The notes below the pieces were generated by a model. That model searched no databases and was not told where the DNA came from. It saw only the letters and a program-made list of their open reading frames with translations. A program made the translations under genes and the position numbers. DNA of 64,000 bases. Origin: Simplicispira hankyongi (lineage in GTDB: Bacteria > Pseudomonadota > Gammaproteobacteria > Burkholderiales > Burkholderiaceae_C). The stretch is from the NCBI RefSeq assembly GCF_003570885.1, contig NZ_QXJC01000001.1, positions 992,001 through 1,056,000 on the forward strand. The letters run 5' to 3'. Positions 11,356-20,687 of the stretch are shown here, piece by piece; within the stretch, counting starts at the first letter, position 1, and the number at the start of each line of letters is the position of its first letter.

Positions 11356-11390
11356 TAGCATCTAGCGCTTACAGAACAAGCGCTGGCGCC
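11356..11390 (+). repeat. Palindromic AGCGCT element (5' of flavoprotein)
   Basis: TAGCATCTAGCGCTTACAG..CAAGCGCTGGCGCC lies 8 bases before the flavoprotein start codon and would place a hairpin in its ribosome-binding region. Confidence 0.7.
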
Positions 11391-11398
11391 CTCTTTTC

Positions 11399-12634
11399 AT
11401 GGAAATATTTGACGCCGTCGTGATCGGTGCCGGTGCCGCCGGCCTGTTCTGCGCCGGCCAGGCCGGCCAGCGCGGCCTGCGCGTGCTGCTGATCGACCAC
11501 GCCGACAAGGTGGCCGAAAAAATCCGCATCTCGGGCGGCGGGCGCTGCAACTTCACCAATCGCGATCTCGACCCGCGCGCGCCGCACAAGCACTTCGTCG
11601 GCCAGAACCCGCAGTTCTGCCGCTCGGCGCTGTCACGGTTCACGCCGCAGGACTTCATCGCGCTGCTGGAGCGCCACGGCATTGCCTGGCACGAGAAGCA
11701 CAAGGGCCAGCTCTTTGCCGACCGCTCGGCCGAAGACATCATCGCCATGCTGCTGGCCGAATGTGCTGCGGGCGGCGTGACGCACTGGCAGCCCTGCAGC
11801 GTTAAAAATATAGTCTTTTCGCCCTCTAGCGCAGATGGGACTAGCGCTGGCAGCTATCAAATCAATACCGATCGCGGCCCCGTGAGTGCGCGCAGCCTGG
11901 TGGTGGCCACGGGCGGTCTGTCCATCCCTAAGATCGGCGCCACCGATTTCGGCTACCGCCTGGCGCAGCAGTTCGGCGTGCCGCTCATCGAGCGCCGGCC
12001 GGGCCTGGTGCCGCTAACTTTCGATGGCGCAACCTGGGCACCGTATGCGCAGCTCTCTGGCCTGGCTTTGCCGGTAGAGATCAGCACGGGGGCCAAGAAA
12101 GATCGCATGGCTTTCCAGGAAGACCTGCTGTTCACCCACCGTGGCCTCTCGGGCCCGGCGGTGTTGCAGATCTCCAGCTACTGGAACCCAGGTACGCCCC
12201 TGTCCATCCACCTGGCACCGGGCGTAGACCTGCCGGCGGCGCTGGCAGACGCCAAGCTGCGCTCGCGCAAACTCTTGGCCAATGAACTGGCCCAATGGGT
12301 TCCCAGCCGACTCGCCGATACCTGGGTGGCGCAAAGCAGCGACTGGCAGCGCCCCGTGGCCGAGGTGCCCGACAAGGCGCTCGTGCGGCTGGCGCAGCAG
12401 CTCGCGCGGTGGGAGTTGGTTCCCACCGGCAGCGAGGGCTACAAAAAAGCCGAGGTCACGCTGGGCGGCGTCGACACGCGCGCGCTGTCGCAGCAAACCA
12501 TGGAGTGCAAGGCGCAGCCGGGGCTCTACTTCATTGGCGAGGTGGTGGACGTCACCGGTTGGCTGGGGGGCTACAACTTTCAGTGGGCCTGGGCCAGCGC
12601 GGCAGCCTGCGCGCAGGCGCTGCCCGGGCGCTGA
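11399..12634 (+). CDS. YhiN/HI0933-family FAD-dependent oxidoreductase
   Basis: A 411-residue flavoprotein of the BaiN/HI0933 family; the substrate is unknown. The N-terminal dinucleotide-binding motif [14 protein letters not shown] is followed by the family signature [14 protein letters not shown] (about 41-54). [20 protein letters not shown] segment and the C-terminal [22 protein letters not shown]-contact motif are also present. Residues about 141-153 are encoded by a palindromic element and make a loop longer than I would expect for the family. No clear Shine-Dalgarno sequence is visible because the preceding bases are another repeat copy. Confidence 0.88.
   Translation: MEIFDAVVIGAGAAGLFCAGQAGQRGLRVLLIDHADKVAEKIRISGGGRCNFTNRDLDPRAPHKHFVGQNPQFCRSALSRFTPQDFIALLERHGIAWHEKHKGQLFADRSAEDIIAMLLAECAAGGVTHWQPCSVKNIVFSPSSADGTSAGSYQINTDRGPVSARSLVVATGGLSIPKIGATDFGYRLAQQFGVPLIERRPGLVPLTFDGATWAPYAQLSGLALPVEISTGAKKDRMAFQEDLLFTHRGLSGPAVLQISSYWNPGTPLSIHLAPGVDLPAALADAKLRSRKLLANELAQWVPSRLADTWVAQSSDWQRPVAEVPDKALVRLAQQLARWELVPTGSEGYKKAEVTLGGVDTRALSQQTMECKAQPGLYFIGEVVDVTGWLGGYNFQWAWASAAACAQALPGR
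11821..11858 (+). repeat. Palindromic element inside flavoprotein gene
   Basis: GCCCTCTAGCGCAGATGGG...TAGCGCTGGCAGCTATC is flanked by AAATAT and CAAATC as in intergenic copies. It is read in-frame as a Ser/Ala/Gly-rich loop ([14 protein letters not shown]) just before the strand leading to VVATGGLS. Confidence 0.75.
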
Positions 12635-12641
12635 ACAGGCG

Positions 12642-13358
12642 TCAATCGCCGGCCACTTCGCGCCAGCGCGCCAGGCCCAGCCAGTCGCGCAGGGCGACGG
12701 CACCGGCGGGGGTGATGGCCAGGGCACGCGTACCAGCGCCGCGCAGCAACCAGCCACTGTCCAGGGCGTGGCGGCAGATCAGCGAACCCATACGCCCCGC
12801 CAGGTGCATGCGCCGCTCGCTCCAATCGAGGCAGGGGCGGCACGCCGGCCGGTGGCCGCCCTGCCCCGTCAGCGCATCGGCAGCGATGCCGAGGGGGCGC
12901 AGCGCCGCTTCCACACGGGGCGTCACCCGCGCCGACGCACCTTCGGCATCGACCTGCACCGCCCCCAGCTCCTGCAAATGGCTGGCGATGGCCACGCCCA
13001 GGCGCCCAGCCAGGTGGTCGTAGCAACTGCGCGCAGTGCGCAGCGCAGCGTCCGCAGGCCCGGTGGCCACGCGGCGCGTTGCCTGCGGGGCGGCCAGTTG
13101 CATGAGGCCTTCCAGCATCCGCGCCACTTCGGCAGAGGCCAGGCGGTGGTAGCGGTGCCGACCCTGCTGCTGCACCTGCAGCAAGGCCGCCTCGACGAGC
13201 AAGCCCAGGTGGCGGCTGGCGGTGGCCGGGGTGATGTGCGCGGCCTCGGCCAGCTCCCTGGCGGTGAGCGCGCGCCCATCCATCAGCGCCAGCAGCATGG
13301 CGGTGCGCGCCGGTTCGCCAACCAAGGCGGCGACGTGGGCGATGCGGTTGGTGTTCAT
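12642..13358 (-). CDS. ArsR-type winged-helix regulator
   Basis: A 238-residue regulator. Residues about 12-95 are an ArsR/HTH_20 winged helix ([18 protein letters not shown]...[20 protein letters not shown]). The C-terminal half is a conserved extension ([20 protein letters not shown], about 178-197) found in a subset of ArsR-like regulators with unknown ligands; a CRPC segment precedes it. The start at 13358 matches the usual [15 protein letters not shown] opening. It is divergent from a NIPSNAP/monooxygenase pair that it probably controls through the inverted repeat between them. Confidence 0.85.
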   Translation of the reverse strand: MNTNRIAHVAALVGEPARTAMLLALMDGRALTARELAEAAHITPATASRHLGLLVEAALLQVQQQGRHRYHRLASAEVARMLEGLMQLAAPQATRRVATGPADAALRTARSCYDHLAGRLGVAIASHLQELGAVQVDAEGASARVTPRVEAALRPLGIAADALTGQGGHRPACRPCLDWSERRMHLAGRMGSLICRHALDSGWLLRGAGTRALAITPAGAVALRDWLGLARWREVAGD

Positions 13359-13389
13359 GGTGGCAGTGTGCGGGAATTGACGGCGCAAC

Positions 13390-13409
13390 GCTTCGCTCCA
13401 GAGCGAAGC
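13390..13409. promoter_or_regulatory. Candidate ArsR-type operator
   Basis: GCTTCGCT-CCAG-AGCGAAGC is a perfect 8-bp inverted repeat in the 114-bp divergent gap between the ArsR-type regulator and the NIPSNAP gene. Confidence 0.5.
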
Positions 13410-13472
13410 ATGGCGGCAGGCCGGCACCGCACCATCAGGGCTTGTTCACCACCAGCTTTCGGAGCACGCCCC

Positions 13473-13820
13473 ATGACCCTCACCTGCTTCATTCGCTACG
13501 AAATCGACCCCTTCCAAAAAGACGCCTTCCGCGAGTACGCCGAGCACTGGGGCCGCATCATTCCGCGCTGCGGCGGGCATTTGCTGGGCTACTTCCTGCC
13601 CTGCGAAGGCAGCAATTACGAAGCCTGGGGGCTGATTGCCTTCGACAGCCTTGCCGCGTACGAGACCTACCGCGCGCGCCTACGCGCCGACCCTGAAGGC
13701 CGCGCCAATTTCGAGCGCGCGCAGCGCCAGCGCTTCATCCTGCGCGAGGAGCGCAGCTTCACCGAGGTGGTCGACGGCACCCTGGGCCGCGCCGCACTGG
13801 CCGAGGGTGCCACGCCATGA
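13473..13820 (+). CDS. NIPSNAP family protein
   Basis: A 115-residue dimeric alpha/beta-barrel protein. The start [39 protein letters not shown] and [17 protein letters not shown] are typical NIPSNAP features. The biochemical role is not established for the family. GGAGC precedes the ATG. Its stop overlaps the next gene's start by 4 bases (ATGA), so the two are co-translated. Confidence 0.87.
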   Translation: MTLTCFIRYEIDPFQKDAFREYAEHWGRIIPRCGGHLLGYFLPCEGSNYEAWGLIAFDSLAAYETYRARLRADPEGRANFERAQRQRFILREERSFTEVVDGTLGRAALAEGATP

Positions 13821-14170
13821 TCGCGGTGATTTTCGAAGTCCTGCCCAGCGCTGCCGGGCGCCAGGTCTATCTGGACACTGCCGCCGCCCTGCGCGCCACG
13901 CTCGAATCCATGGACGGCTTCATTTCGGTGGAGCGCTTTGAGAGCCTGAGCCAACCCGGCAAAATGCTCTCGCTTTCGTTCTGGCGCGACGAGGCGGCGG
14001 TGAGCGGCTGGCGTGCCCTGCCCGCACACGCCCAAGCGCAGGCAGCGGGCCGCGCGGGGGTGTTTGCCGACTACCGCCTGCGCGTGGCGGAGGTGCTGCG
14101 CGATTACGGACTGAACGAGCGCGCCGAGGCACCGGAAGATTCACGCATGCAACACGGCCACTCGCTATAA
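13817..14170 (+). CDS. Antibiotic-biosynthesis-monooxygenase-fold (ABM) protein
   Basis: A 117-residue ferredoxin-like dimeric barrel protein of the ABM superfamily. [33 protein letters not shown] and [17 protein letters not shown] match the pattern of heme- or quinol-related small monooxygenases and stress proteins. The substrate is unknown. It overlaps the NIPSNAP gene and shares its divergent ArsR-type regulator. A perfect TATAAT, probably for rpsU, covers its last codon. Confidence 0.85.
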   Translation: MIAVIFEVLPSAAGRQVYLDTAAALRATLESMDGFISVERFESLSQPGKMLSLSFWRDEAAVSGWRALPAHAQAQAAGRAGVFADYRLRVAEVLRDYGLNERAEAPEDSRMQHGHSL

Positions 14171-14171
14171 T
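14143..14171 (+). promoter_or_regulatory. Probable -10 box of rpsU promoter
   Basis: A perfect TATAAT at 14166-14171 sits at the end of the ABM gene. The best -35 at normal spacing is weak. Transcription would begin about 120 nt before rpsU, giving a long leader. Confidence 0.5.
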
Positions 14172-14298
14172 GCTTGGCTTTGCTGGCAATACCCCGTCGG
14201 CCAATACTAGTTATAGACGGGGAAACCGCTTCACATGGCGCCCGGGCCCGATCTCCCGTGCACCCTCTGGGAGCACCAAAAATTGGAAACATTAGCTG

Positions 14299-14511
14299 AT
14301 GACAACCGTCCGTGTAAAAGAGAACGAACCCTTTGACGTAGCGCTGCGCCGCTTCAAGCGCACCATCGAAAAGCTCGGCCTGCTGACCGACCTGCGCGCC
14401 CGCGAGTTCTACGAAAAACCCACCGCCGAGCGCAAGCGCAAGAAGGCGGCTGCCGTCAAGCGCCACTACAAGCGCGTGCGCAGCATGCAGTTGCCCAAGA
14501 AGATGTACTGA
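14299..14511 (+). CDS. rpsU: 30S ribosomal protein S21
   Basis: Small-subunit protein needed for initiation on many mRNAs. The 70 residues match family length and signature: [20 protein letters not shown] at the start, [21 protein letters not shown] in the middle, and a basic C-terminus ending KKMY. The ATG follows a poor Shine-Dalgarno sequence, which is common for rpsU. A rho-independent terminator follows 34 bases after the stop. Confidence 0.97.
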   Translation: MTTVRVKENEPFDVALRRFKRTIEKLGLLTDLRAREFYEKPTAERKRKKAAAVKRHYKRVRSMQLPKKMY

Positions 14512-14544
14512 TCTGCCGATCGGAAGCTTCTTCCAGATTGCAAG

Positions 14545-14578
14545 AACCCGCGCCAGGGACGCCCAGCGCGGGTTTTTT
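14545..14578 (+). terminator. Rho-independent terminator of rpsU
   Basis: AACCCGCGC pairs with GCGCGGGTT across a 12-base loop and is followed by a run of six T. Confidence 0.88.
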
Positions 14579-14650
14579 CGTTTCAGGGTTTGCCAAAAGG
14601 CGCTCAGGGTTGGTCCATCAACCACACCAGATCGAGTTTTCCCCGTTCCA

Positions 14651-14750
14651 GGGTCTGTCAAAAGGCGTTCTGGCTAGGCGCAGCGCCGCAGGCAGTAGCA
14701 TCGCTACGACAAGGTGCGGCAACGACGCCAGAGCGTCTTTTGGCAGACCC
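14651..14750. repeat. 100-bp intergenic inverted repeat
   Basis: The left arm GGGTCTGTCAAAAGGCG and right arm CGTCTTTTGGCAGACCC pair with two mismatches. The interior also contains partly paired GC-rich segments. A degenerate second copy of the left arm (GGTTTGCCAAAAGGCG) lies at about 14586, next to the rpsU terminator. No gene is visible. Confidence 0.65.
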
Positions 14751-14774
14751 CACCCCCATAAGAAAGTAATCGCC

Positions 14775-15221
14775 ATGAGCCTTAAGGACCAGATCACCGA
14801 AGACATGAAGACCGCCATGCGCGCCAAGGACAGCGAGCGCCTGGGCACCATCCGCCTGCTGCTGGCCGCGTGCAAGCAGAAGGAAGTCGATGAGCGCGTG
14901 GTGCTGGACGACGCCGCGGTGGTGGCCATCGTCGACAAGCTCGTCAAGCAGCGCAAGGACAGCATCACCGCCTTCGAGGGTGCGAACCGGCAGGACCTGG
15001 CCGACAAGGAAAAGGCCGAGATGGCCGTGCTGCAGGGCTACCTTCCCCAGCGCATGTCGGCCGAAGAGACCGCCGTGGCCGTGCAGGCCATCGTCATCGA
15101 GCTGGGCGCCAAGGGCCAGGGCGACATGGGCAAGGTCATGGGCGTGGTCAAGACCCGCCTGGCCGGCAAAGCCGACATGGGCCAGGTGTCGGCCGCCGTG
15201 AAGGCCGCGCTGGCGGGCTGA
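14775..15221 (+). CDS. GatB/YqeY-domain protein
   Basis: A 148-residue helical protein of the YqeY family, related to the tRNA-binding C-terminal domain of GatB. MSLKDQITEDMKTAMRAKD, LLLAACKQKEVDER, the repeated helices ending GYLPQRMS and the GKADMGQVSAAVK tail are diagnostic. Its role is unclear; in betaproteobacteria it is usually found beside rpsU, as here, often upstream of dnaG. In this window dnaG is not adjacent, because the next gene is on the other strand. Confidence 0.92.
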   Translation: MSLKDQITEDMKTAMRAKDSERLGTIRLLLAACKQKEVDERVVLDDAAVVAIVDKLVKQRKDSITAFEGANRQDLADKEKAEMAVLQGYLPQRMSAEETAVAVQAIVIELGAKGQGDMGKVMGVVKTRLAGKADMGQVSAAVKAALAG

Positions 15222-15257
15222 AGCCGCGCTGCCCGCGGCGCGGGCCAAGGCCGGGCG

Positions 15258-16127
15258 CTATCCCTGCGCCCGCGCCAGAAACGCATCCACCAAGGCCCAC
15301 TGGTCGGCCACATTGAGCGCCGGGGCGTGCCCGCACCCAGGCACCTCGACCACCTCCAACTGGCCGCGCACGCCGGGGCCGCGCGAGCGCATCGCGGCCG
15401 TGGTGGCGGGCAGCACCAAATCTGAGTCGGCTCCGCGCAGGCACAGCACCGGGAGATCGAGCGCGTCGTAGTGCTCCCAGATCAGGTAGTCGTTTGCGTG
15501 CTGCGTGAATTGCCGCACCATCGCCGGGTCGTAGTGCGGCGTGACGCGGCCGTCGGGAAGGCGGCGGACCGAGCTCTCGGTCAGCAAGCGCCACTGGGCA
15601 TCGGGCAACCAGCCGTAGGGCGCATACACCTGGCGGAAAAAGGCCTCCAGCTCCGCCACAGTGGCAAAGGCCGGGGGGCTGCCTGCATAGGCCTTGATAC
15701 GCTCCAGCGCCGGGGCGGCAAGCTCCGGGGCGTTGTCGTTGAGCAGCAGGCTGCGAATCGCGCCCTTGAGGGCCGGCTCGAACAGACCGCTGGCGCACAC
15801 GGTGCCGATGGCCCCCCCCATGGAGGTGCCTATCCAATGCGCCTGCTCGATGCCCAACTGTGCAAACAGGTCCGCCGCCAGGCGCGCGTAGAAGCGCAGC
15901 GTGTAGTCCACATCGGGCTGGCGGCTCCACTGGCTCAGGCCCCGCCCGAGGGTGTCGGGGCAGATCACGCGGTAGCGGTTCGCCAGGTGCGCGGCGAGCG
16001 GGTCCATGTCGCGCCCGGTACGCGCCAGGCCGTGCCAGGCCACGACCACAGGCGCGTCGCGCTCGCCCCATTCCATGTAGTGAATTTCATAGCCAGCACA
16101 GGTGGCGTAGCGTGAGCGCGGTTGCAT
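15258..16127 (-). CDS. Alpha/beta hydrolase
   Basis: A 289-residue alpha/beta-hydrolase-fold enzyme. The oxyanion-hole segment is WHGLARTGRDMD (about 30-41), the nucleophile elbow is GTSMGG (Ser near 101), the acid is in RGADSD and the histidine in GCGHAP near the C-terminus. The substrate is unknown. It is the last gene of the long minus-strand operon and starts 20 bases after the second binding-protein stop. It could act on an imported ester or oligomer (inference from context only). Confidence 0.85.
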   Translation of the reverse strand: MQPRSRYATCAGYEIHYMEWGERDAPVVVAWHGLARTGRDMDPLAAHLANRYRVICPDTLGRGLSQWSRQPDVDYTLRFYARLAADLFAQLGIEQAHWIGTSMGGAIGTVCASGLFEPALKGAIRSLLLNDNAPELAAPALERIKAYAGSPPAFATVAELEAFFRQVYAPYGWLPDAQWRLLTESSVRRLPDGRVTPHYDPAMVRQFTQHANDYLIWEHYDALDLPVLCLRGADSDLVLPATTAAMRSRGPGVRGQLEVVEVPGCGHAPALNVADQWALVDAFLARAQG

Positions 16128-16147
16128 GTTGAATCCTTGAAGATGGC

Positions 16148-17311
16148 CTATTTCATGAGCCGGCCGGTGCTGCCGATCACCGTTACCTCGACACTGCGCG
16201 AGCCGATCCGGTTGGTGGGCGAGTAGCTGATCACGAGGCCGCCCAGGTCGAATTTCTCCAGGGATTCGAGCGCCTTGATCACGCCCGCGCGCGTGGGCGC
16301 GGGCCCGGCGCGGCGCAGGGCTTCCACCAGCACCTTGGCCCCCAGGAATTCCTCGAAACTGGTGTAGTTCACTTCGGCGCCGGGGGCGTACTTCGCCAGC
16401 AGTTGCTGGTATTCGCGCACGACCGGGAGCCTGGGCTGGTAGGGGAAAGGCACGACCTGGCTGATGCCTAGCCCGTGGGCATTGGCAAGGCCCGCCAGGC
16501 GCACGATTTCGGCCGGATTGACCACCGAGATGTTGTAGAGCTGCGCCCCGCCGCCCGCCTCCCGGTACTGCTTGATGAATGCCGCGGCAGGCTTGTTGAC
16601 GGCAACCATGATCACTGCGTGCGGGTTGGCGGCAGTGATGGTCTTGACGGCGGCGGCCACATCGTCGGTATTGCGCGGGTAGCTCGCCGCTGCCACCAGC
16701 TTGAGCTTGCGCCGCGCAAGTGCGGCCTCCACGCCCTCCAGGCCCGATTGGCCAAAGCCGTCGTCCTGGTACATCACGGCAATGCGGTTCATCCCCAGCG
16801 TGGTGAGCTGCTGCACCATGTGCTCGGCCTCATCCACATACCCGGCGCGCACGTGGAAGATCCAGGGGTTGAACGGCGTGCGCAGCGATTCACCGCCGGT
16901 GTAGGGTGCCACCAAGGCCGCGCCGCCTTCGGCCAGCACGCCGTCCTTGAGCAACTGCGTGATATTGGCAGTGCCGGCAAAGCCAAACAGCGCGACCACA
17001 TCGGGCCGCGCCAGCAACTCACGCGTGCGCGCCACCGTCTTGTCCACCTCGTAGCCGTCGTCCACCACCAGTTGGTGCAGGGTGGCGCCGTGCACGCCGC
17101 CCTGGGCATTGACGGCATCGAAATAAATCTTGCCACCCAGCACCATTTGCTCGCCACTGCTGGCCAGCACGCCGGTCAGCGGGGCGACCTGGCCAATGAC
17201 GATTTCCGCCGCCGCCACAGCGCCAGACCCAAGCAGCGCCAGAGCGGTGAGCCCGGCGCCCAGTACGGTGCGCAGCGCTGTGCGGCCATGTTTCGGCAGC
17301 GTGTGTGCCAT
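16148..17311 (-). CDS. ABC-transporter substrate-binding protein (second of operon)
   Basis: Periplasmic type-I binding protein of the branched-chain amino acid class, 387 residues. A signal peptide covers about residues 1-35 (hydrophobic TALALLGSGAVAAA). IVIGQVAPLTGVLASSGEQM is the canonical start of the mature domain, followed by VDDGYEVDKTVARTRELL. GGAGAT lies 8 bases before the ATG. It is distinct in sequence from the first binding protein of the operon (23582-24769), so the importer may serve two ligands. It follows the 3HB-oligomer hydrolase by 60 bp. Confidence 0.9.
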   Translation of the reverse strand: MAHTLPKHGRTALRTVLGAGLTALALLGSGAVAAAEIVIGQVAPLTGVLASSGEQMVLGGKIYFDAVNAQGGVHGATLHQLVVDDGYEVDKTVARTRELLARPDVVALFGFAGTANITQLLKDGVLAEGGAALVAPYTGGESLRTPFNPWIFHVRAGYVDEAEHMVQQLTTLGMNRIAVMYQDDGFGQSGLEGVEAALARRKLKLVAAASYPRNTDDVAAAVKTITAANPHAVIMVAVNKPAAAFIKQYREAGGGAQLYNISVVNPAEIVRLAGLANAHGLGISQVVPFPYQPRLPVVREYQQLLAKYAPGAEVNYTSFEEFLGAKVLVEALRRAGPAPTRAGVIKALESLEKFDLGGLVISYSPTNRIGSRSVEVTVIGSTGRLMK

Positions 17312-17371
17312 GACGATCTCCTTCAAAGTGGGGGCCTGCACAACCGGCGGTGCACCGCGCAGCAAGGGCAT

Positions 17372-19492
17372 TTACTCGGGTACCGAGATCACACCAGGGG
17401 TCAGTGCGATGGCATTGGCAGCCACCGGCACGCTGGCGATCGGCGGCAGGTTGGCATCGGTGAGTGCCGGCGCGCTGCCCGGTGCACCACCACGCGGCAC
17501 GGTGCGTACCACCTGGCTGGCTGGCAACGCCGCGCCCGTGCTCAGGTGCGCGTACATCGCGTCGAGCGCACGGTTGAGGTAGATGTGCAGCGGGATGTAG
17601 CGGCTGTCGTAGCCTGGCAGTACCGCCGGCAGGCCGATGAAGCTGTCAAAGTGCTGGGCGTTGGCCACCTCGATGTAGGCAAGCTGGCTGGCCGCGCCCT
17701 CGACCTTGCGGTTGAGCGCAGCGTACGGGCGCGAGGTGTGGTTCACCGGCAGCAAGGCATCGGAGCGGCCATGGACGATGAGGGTCGGTTTGCCATGCAG
17801 GTTGCCGTTGCGCCGGGTTTCATCCAGGCCGGCCTGCAGCTTCCTGGCAGCGGCGTCAGAGCCCGTCACCAGGTTGCGCAGGCACAGGGCACCGTCGGTG
17901 TTCCAGTCGGGCACACCGGCCACCGAGAACGAGAGGACATCGCGCGCCGGCCCGAACTTGCCCAGGTTGTTGACAAGCTGCACACCGCTGGTCGGCGGCA
18001 CGCCGTTGCCCGTGGCGAACATGCCAGCGAGCGCCGCAGGGGCCAGCGGTGTCACGCCGCCAGCGGCCGTGGTGGCGGCAAAGCTGAAGCCGCACAGGTT
18101 GTCCTGCACACTGGCGCGCGAGAGGCTGTTGGCGAAGGTGACGGCCACTGCCGGCGCCACCTCGAACGCGGCAAGCGAAGCGTGCAAGGCGTCCGATTCG
18201 CCTTCCCAGCCATAGTCGCGCAGCTTCTGCAACGCCTCTTCAGCCTGGGCTGCGGTGGTCGTCGCCGTGAGCAAGCCATGGGCGGCCAGCGCGCCGCAGC
18301 GATTGGGGGCAATGGGCAGTGCCGGATTGGCAAAGCCTGCGGCAAAGCCCGCTGCGTAAGGGGTGGACGCAATCGACGGCGCGAGCGCCGCGCAGGACTG
18401 GTACAAGTTGGCCACGGTGGTGAAGTCGATCAGCGGCTTGCCGCTGGTCGTGACCACCACACCCCCGCGCTCGACGCGCACACCGGCGTTGGCGGGCATC
18501 TCCACTGCGGGCTCGGACACGGCGACGCCACTGATCAGGCCCTCGCTGTCCTGCTCAGCGGCGGCAATGGCCGCGCCGCCGCCGTTGGAGATGCTCGATG
18601 CAATCGAGACCGTGTTCTTGGGTGTAAAGGTTTTGACGTGCTCACCGCCCTGCACCTCACCATAGCGCTCATTGATCACCCAGAAGGCAAACTCCACGGC
18701 CTGCAGCGTGCTGCGGCCCCAGTCGCGCTCGGCGTTCTGGCCCGAGTGCGCGTGTTTGAAGGCAAAGCGGTTCGGCGTGGCGGCATTGAACGCGGCAAGC
18801 TCGCTAGCGCTCAATCCGGCATTGAAAGCCGCCTCCTTGCCGGCAGCGGCAGCCGAAGTGCGCGTGCCGTCGATCAGCGGCACCGTATCGTTTTGCAGGT
18901 CGTGCGGTGCCCCGCCCGTGCCTTTGTCGGAATAGGCCACCGCGCAGCCGTGCTTGAGGCCCCACTCGCCGGTGGAAATCGCGCCGTACACCCCGCGCGA
19001 GCCCGACGCCGTGGCGGTGATGATGCAAGGCTTCTTCGTATCGAAGCTGGCGGGCAATTGCACCATGAGCGTGACGTTCTTGCGGCCACTTCCGTCGTCG
19101 GAAAACGCCAGGTATTCAGTGCCAGCAATCTTGCCCTCACTGGCCGTGACATTGCCCTGGGCATCCACGTTCGGGCCGTAGAAACGGCCATAACCGCCGT
19201 TGGCCGTCATGTCGAGCATGGCGCGGTAGTTGGTGTAGATGGCCGCACGGCGCAGCTCGGCGGCGGTGGGTGCCAGCGGGTTGGCGTAGGCGGGCGGCGC
19301 GGCAGCAGCCAGGCCAGTGGCGCCCAGGCCCGCGGTGAGCAGGTCGTCCGCCGCACCGTCGTACACCGTGGCGCGCACGGCACCCAGGAAATCCGGCTTG
19401 GTGTTGGTGGCGACCGTGCTGCCACCGCCACAGGCAGCCAGTGTGGCCGCTGCGAGCAAGGTGGGGACCAAAGGGTGGATCACTATCTTCAT
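17372..19492 (-). CDS. D-(-)-3-hydroxybutyrate oligomer hydrolase, lipoprotein-like
   Basis: Hydrolyses short 3-hydroxybutyrate oligomers released from polyhydroxybutyrate. The 706 residues are close to the expected length of the 3HBOH family. The N-terminus (LLAAATLAACGGGS) contains a lipobox-like LAAC, so the protein is probably a lipoprotein. The conserved TVSIASSISNGGGAAIAAAE segment holds the likely nucleophile serine; HGRSDALLPVNHTSRPY and IEVANAQHFDSF hold the acid and histidine regions. GGAGAC precedes the ATG. It lies inside an ABC-importer operon, suggesting uptake of the products. Confidence 0.88.
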   Translation of the reverse strand: MKIVIHPLVPTLLAAATLAACGGGSTVATNTKPDFLGAVRATVYDGAADDLLTAGLGATGLAAAAPPAYANPLAPTAAELRRAAIYTNYRAMLDMTANGGYGRFYGPNVDAQGNVTASEGKIAGTEYLAFSDDGSGRKNVTLMVQLPASFDTKKPCIITATASGSRGVYGAISTGEWGLKHGCAVAYSDKGTGGAPHDLQNDTVPLIDGTRTSAAAAGKEAAFNAGLSASELAAFNAATPNRFAFKHAHSGQNAERDWGRSTLQAVEFAFWVINERYGEVQGGEHVKTFTPKNTVSIASSISNGGGAAIAAAEQDSEGLISGVAVSEPAVEMPANAGVRVERGGVVVTTSGKPLIDFTTVANLYQSCAALAPSIASTPYAAGFAAGFANPALPIAPNRCGALAAHGLLTATTTAAQAEEALQKLRDYGWEGESDALHASLAAFEVAPAVAVTFANSLSRASVQDNLCGFSFAATTAAGGVTPLAPAALAGMFATGNGVPPTSGVQLVNNLGKFGPARDVLSFSVAGVPDWNTDGALCLRNLVTGSDAAARKLQAGLDETRRNGNLHGKPTLIVHGRSDALLPVNHTSRPYAALNRKVEGAASQLAYIEVANAQHFDSFIGLPAVLPGYDSRYIPLHIYLNRALDAMYAHLSTGAALPASQVVRTVPRGGAPGSAPALTDANLPPIASVPVAANAIALTPGVISVPE

Positions 19493-19538
19493 GCGCTTGT
19501 CTCCTGGTGGTTTTTTGGTGGAACGCGAAGAACAAAAA

Positions 19539-20615
19539 TCAGGCGCCGCTGCGCCCTGCCGCGCTGGCGCGCAGTCGGCCGACGACCCCGGTGGGAAAGT
19601 AATAGACCGAGAGCACGAACAGCACGCCCAGCCAAAGCAACCAGCGGTCAGGCGAGAGCAAGGCCGCCAGCCAGGGCAGGCTGCTCGCGGCCTCGTGGCC
19701 CAGGCGCAGCAAGTCCTGCAGGTAGCTCTGGGCGACGAGGAACAGCACGGCACCGATGGCAGCGCCGTAAATGGTGCCCATGCCGCCGATGACGACGATC
19801 AGCAGCACGTCGATCATGATTTCAAACGACAGCGAGGTGTCCGGCCCGTTGTAGCGCAGCCAGATCGCCAGCATGGCGCCGGCCAGGCAGGCAAACAACG
19901 CAGACAGCACGGACGAGAGCGTGCGGTACACCACCACGCGGTAGCCAATGGCTTCGGCGCGGAACTCGTTTTCGCGAATGGCCTGCAGCACCCGGCCAAA
20001 GGGCGAGTTGACGATGCGCAGCAGTGCCAGCACCAGGACCACTGCCGTAACGAACAGCAGGTAATACGTCAGCAGCCGCCCATCAAGCGACACGCCCAGG
20101 AACGGGTCTTCGGCAAACTCGTGGCTGGGCGAGAGCAGCTCTGGCAGGCGGAAGGTCAGGCCGTCCTCGCCGCCGGTAATCTCGAAAAGCTGCGACGCCA
20201 GCGTCTGGAACGCTGCCGCCACGGCCAGCGTGATCATGGCAAAGAAGATGGCGCGCACCCGCAGCGAGAACAGGCCGACGGCGAGCGCCAGCACGAAGGA
20301 CAGCACCAACGCCCCCAGGATGCCCACCGCCAGTGCTGCCCAGCCGGCGCCCATGCGCGTGCTGGCCACCGCCACGCCGTAGGCACCGATACCAAAGAAC
20401 ATGGTGTGCGCAAAGCTCACGATGCCGGTGTAGCCCAGCAGCAAATCGAAGCTGGCCACCAGCACGACAAAGACCAGCACCTTGGCCGCGACCGACAGCG
20501 CTTTGACGCCGGGGAACAGGAAGGGCGCAAACGCCAGCCCGAGGAAGATGGCGACCAGCACCACGGTCAGCACGCGGCTGCGCGGGTAGTCGCCGGAGAG
20601 GATTCGGTTCAACAT
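19539..20615 (-). CDS. livM: Branched-chain-type ABC permease LivM
   Basis: Inner-membrane permease of the HAAT importer, 358 residues with about 9-10 hydrophobic segments. Family motifs are LLLGYTGIVSFAHTMFFGIGAYG (about 58-80) and the EAA-like loop AIRENEFRAEAIGY (about 217-230). The start at 20615 matches the usual short N-terminus; upstream in-frame codons would run into an intergenic repeat. It is 46 bp ahead of the 3HB-oligomer hydrolase. Confidence 0.93.
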   Translation of the reverse strand: MLNRILSGDYPRSRVLTVVLVAIFLGLAFAPFLFPGVKALSVAAKVLVFVVLVASFDLLLGYTGIVSFAHTMFFGIGAYGVAVASTRMGAGWAALAVGILGALVLSFVLALAVGLFSLRVRAIFFAMITLAVAAAFQTLASQLFEITGGEDGLTFRLPELLSPSHEFAEDPFLGVSLDGRLLTYYLLFVTAVVLVLALLRIVNSPFGRVLQAIRENEFRAEAIGYRVVVYRTLSSVLSALFACLAGAMLAIWLRYNGPDTSLSFEIMIDVLLIVVIGGMGTIYGAAIGAVLFLVAQSYLQDLLRLGHEAASSLPWLAALLSPDRWLLWLGVLFVLSVYYFPTGVVGRLRASAAGRSGA

Positions 20616-20687
20616 GGGAACTTGCCTTTTAGTAATCCATGGCGCTGTGCACTGACGACTGAGCCTGCGAAGGGCGTGGCCCACACC

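Noticed and set aside
16475-19792. An uninterrupted plus-strand frame of 1105 codons
   Set aside because: It is antisense to the binding protein and the 3HB-oligomer hydrolase, is Arg/Gly/His-rich without domains, and arises from GC-rich codon bias.
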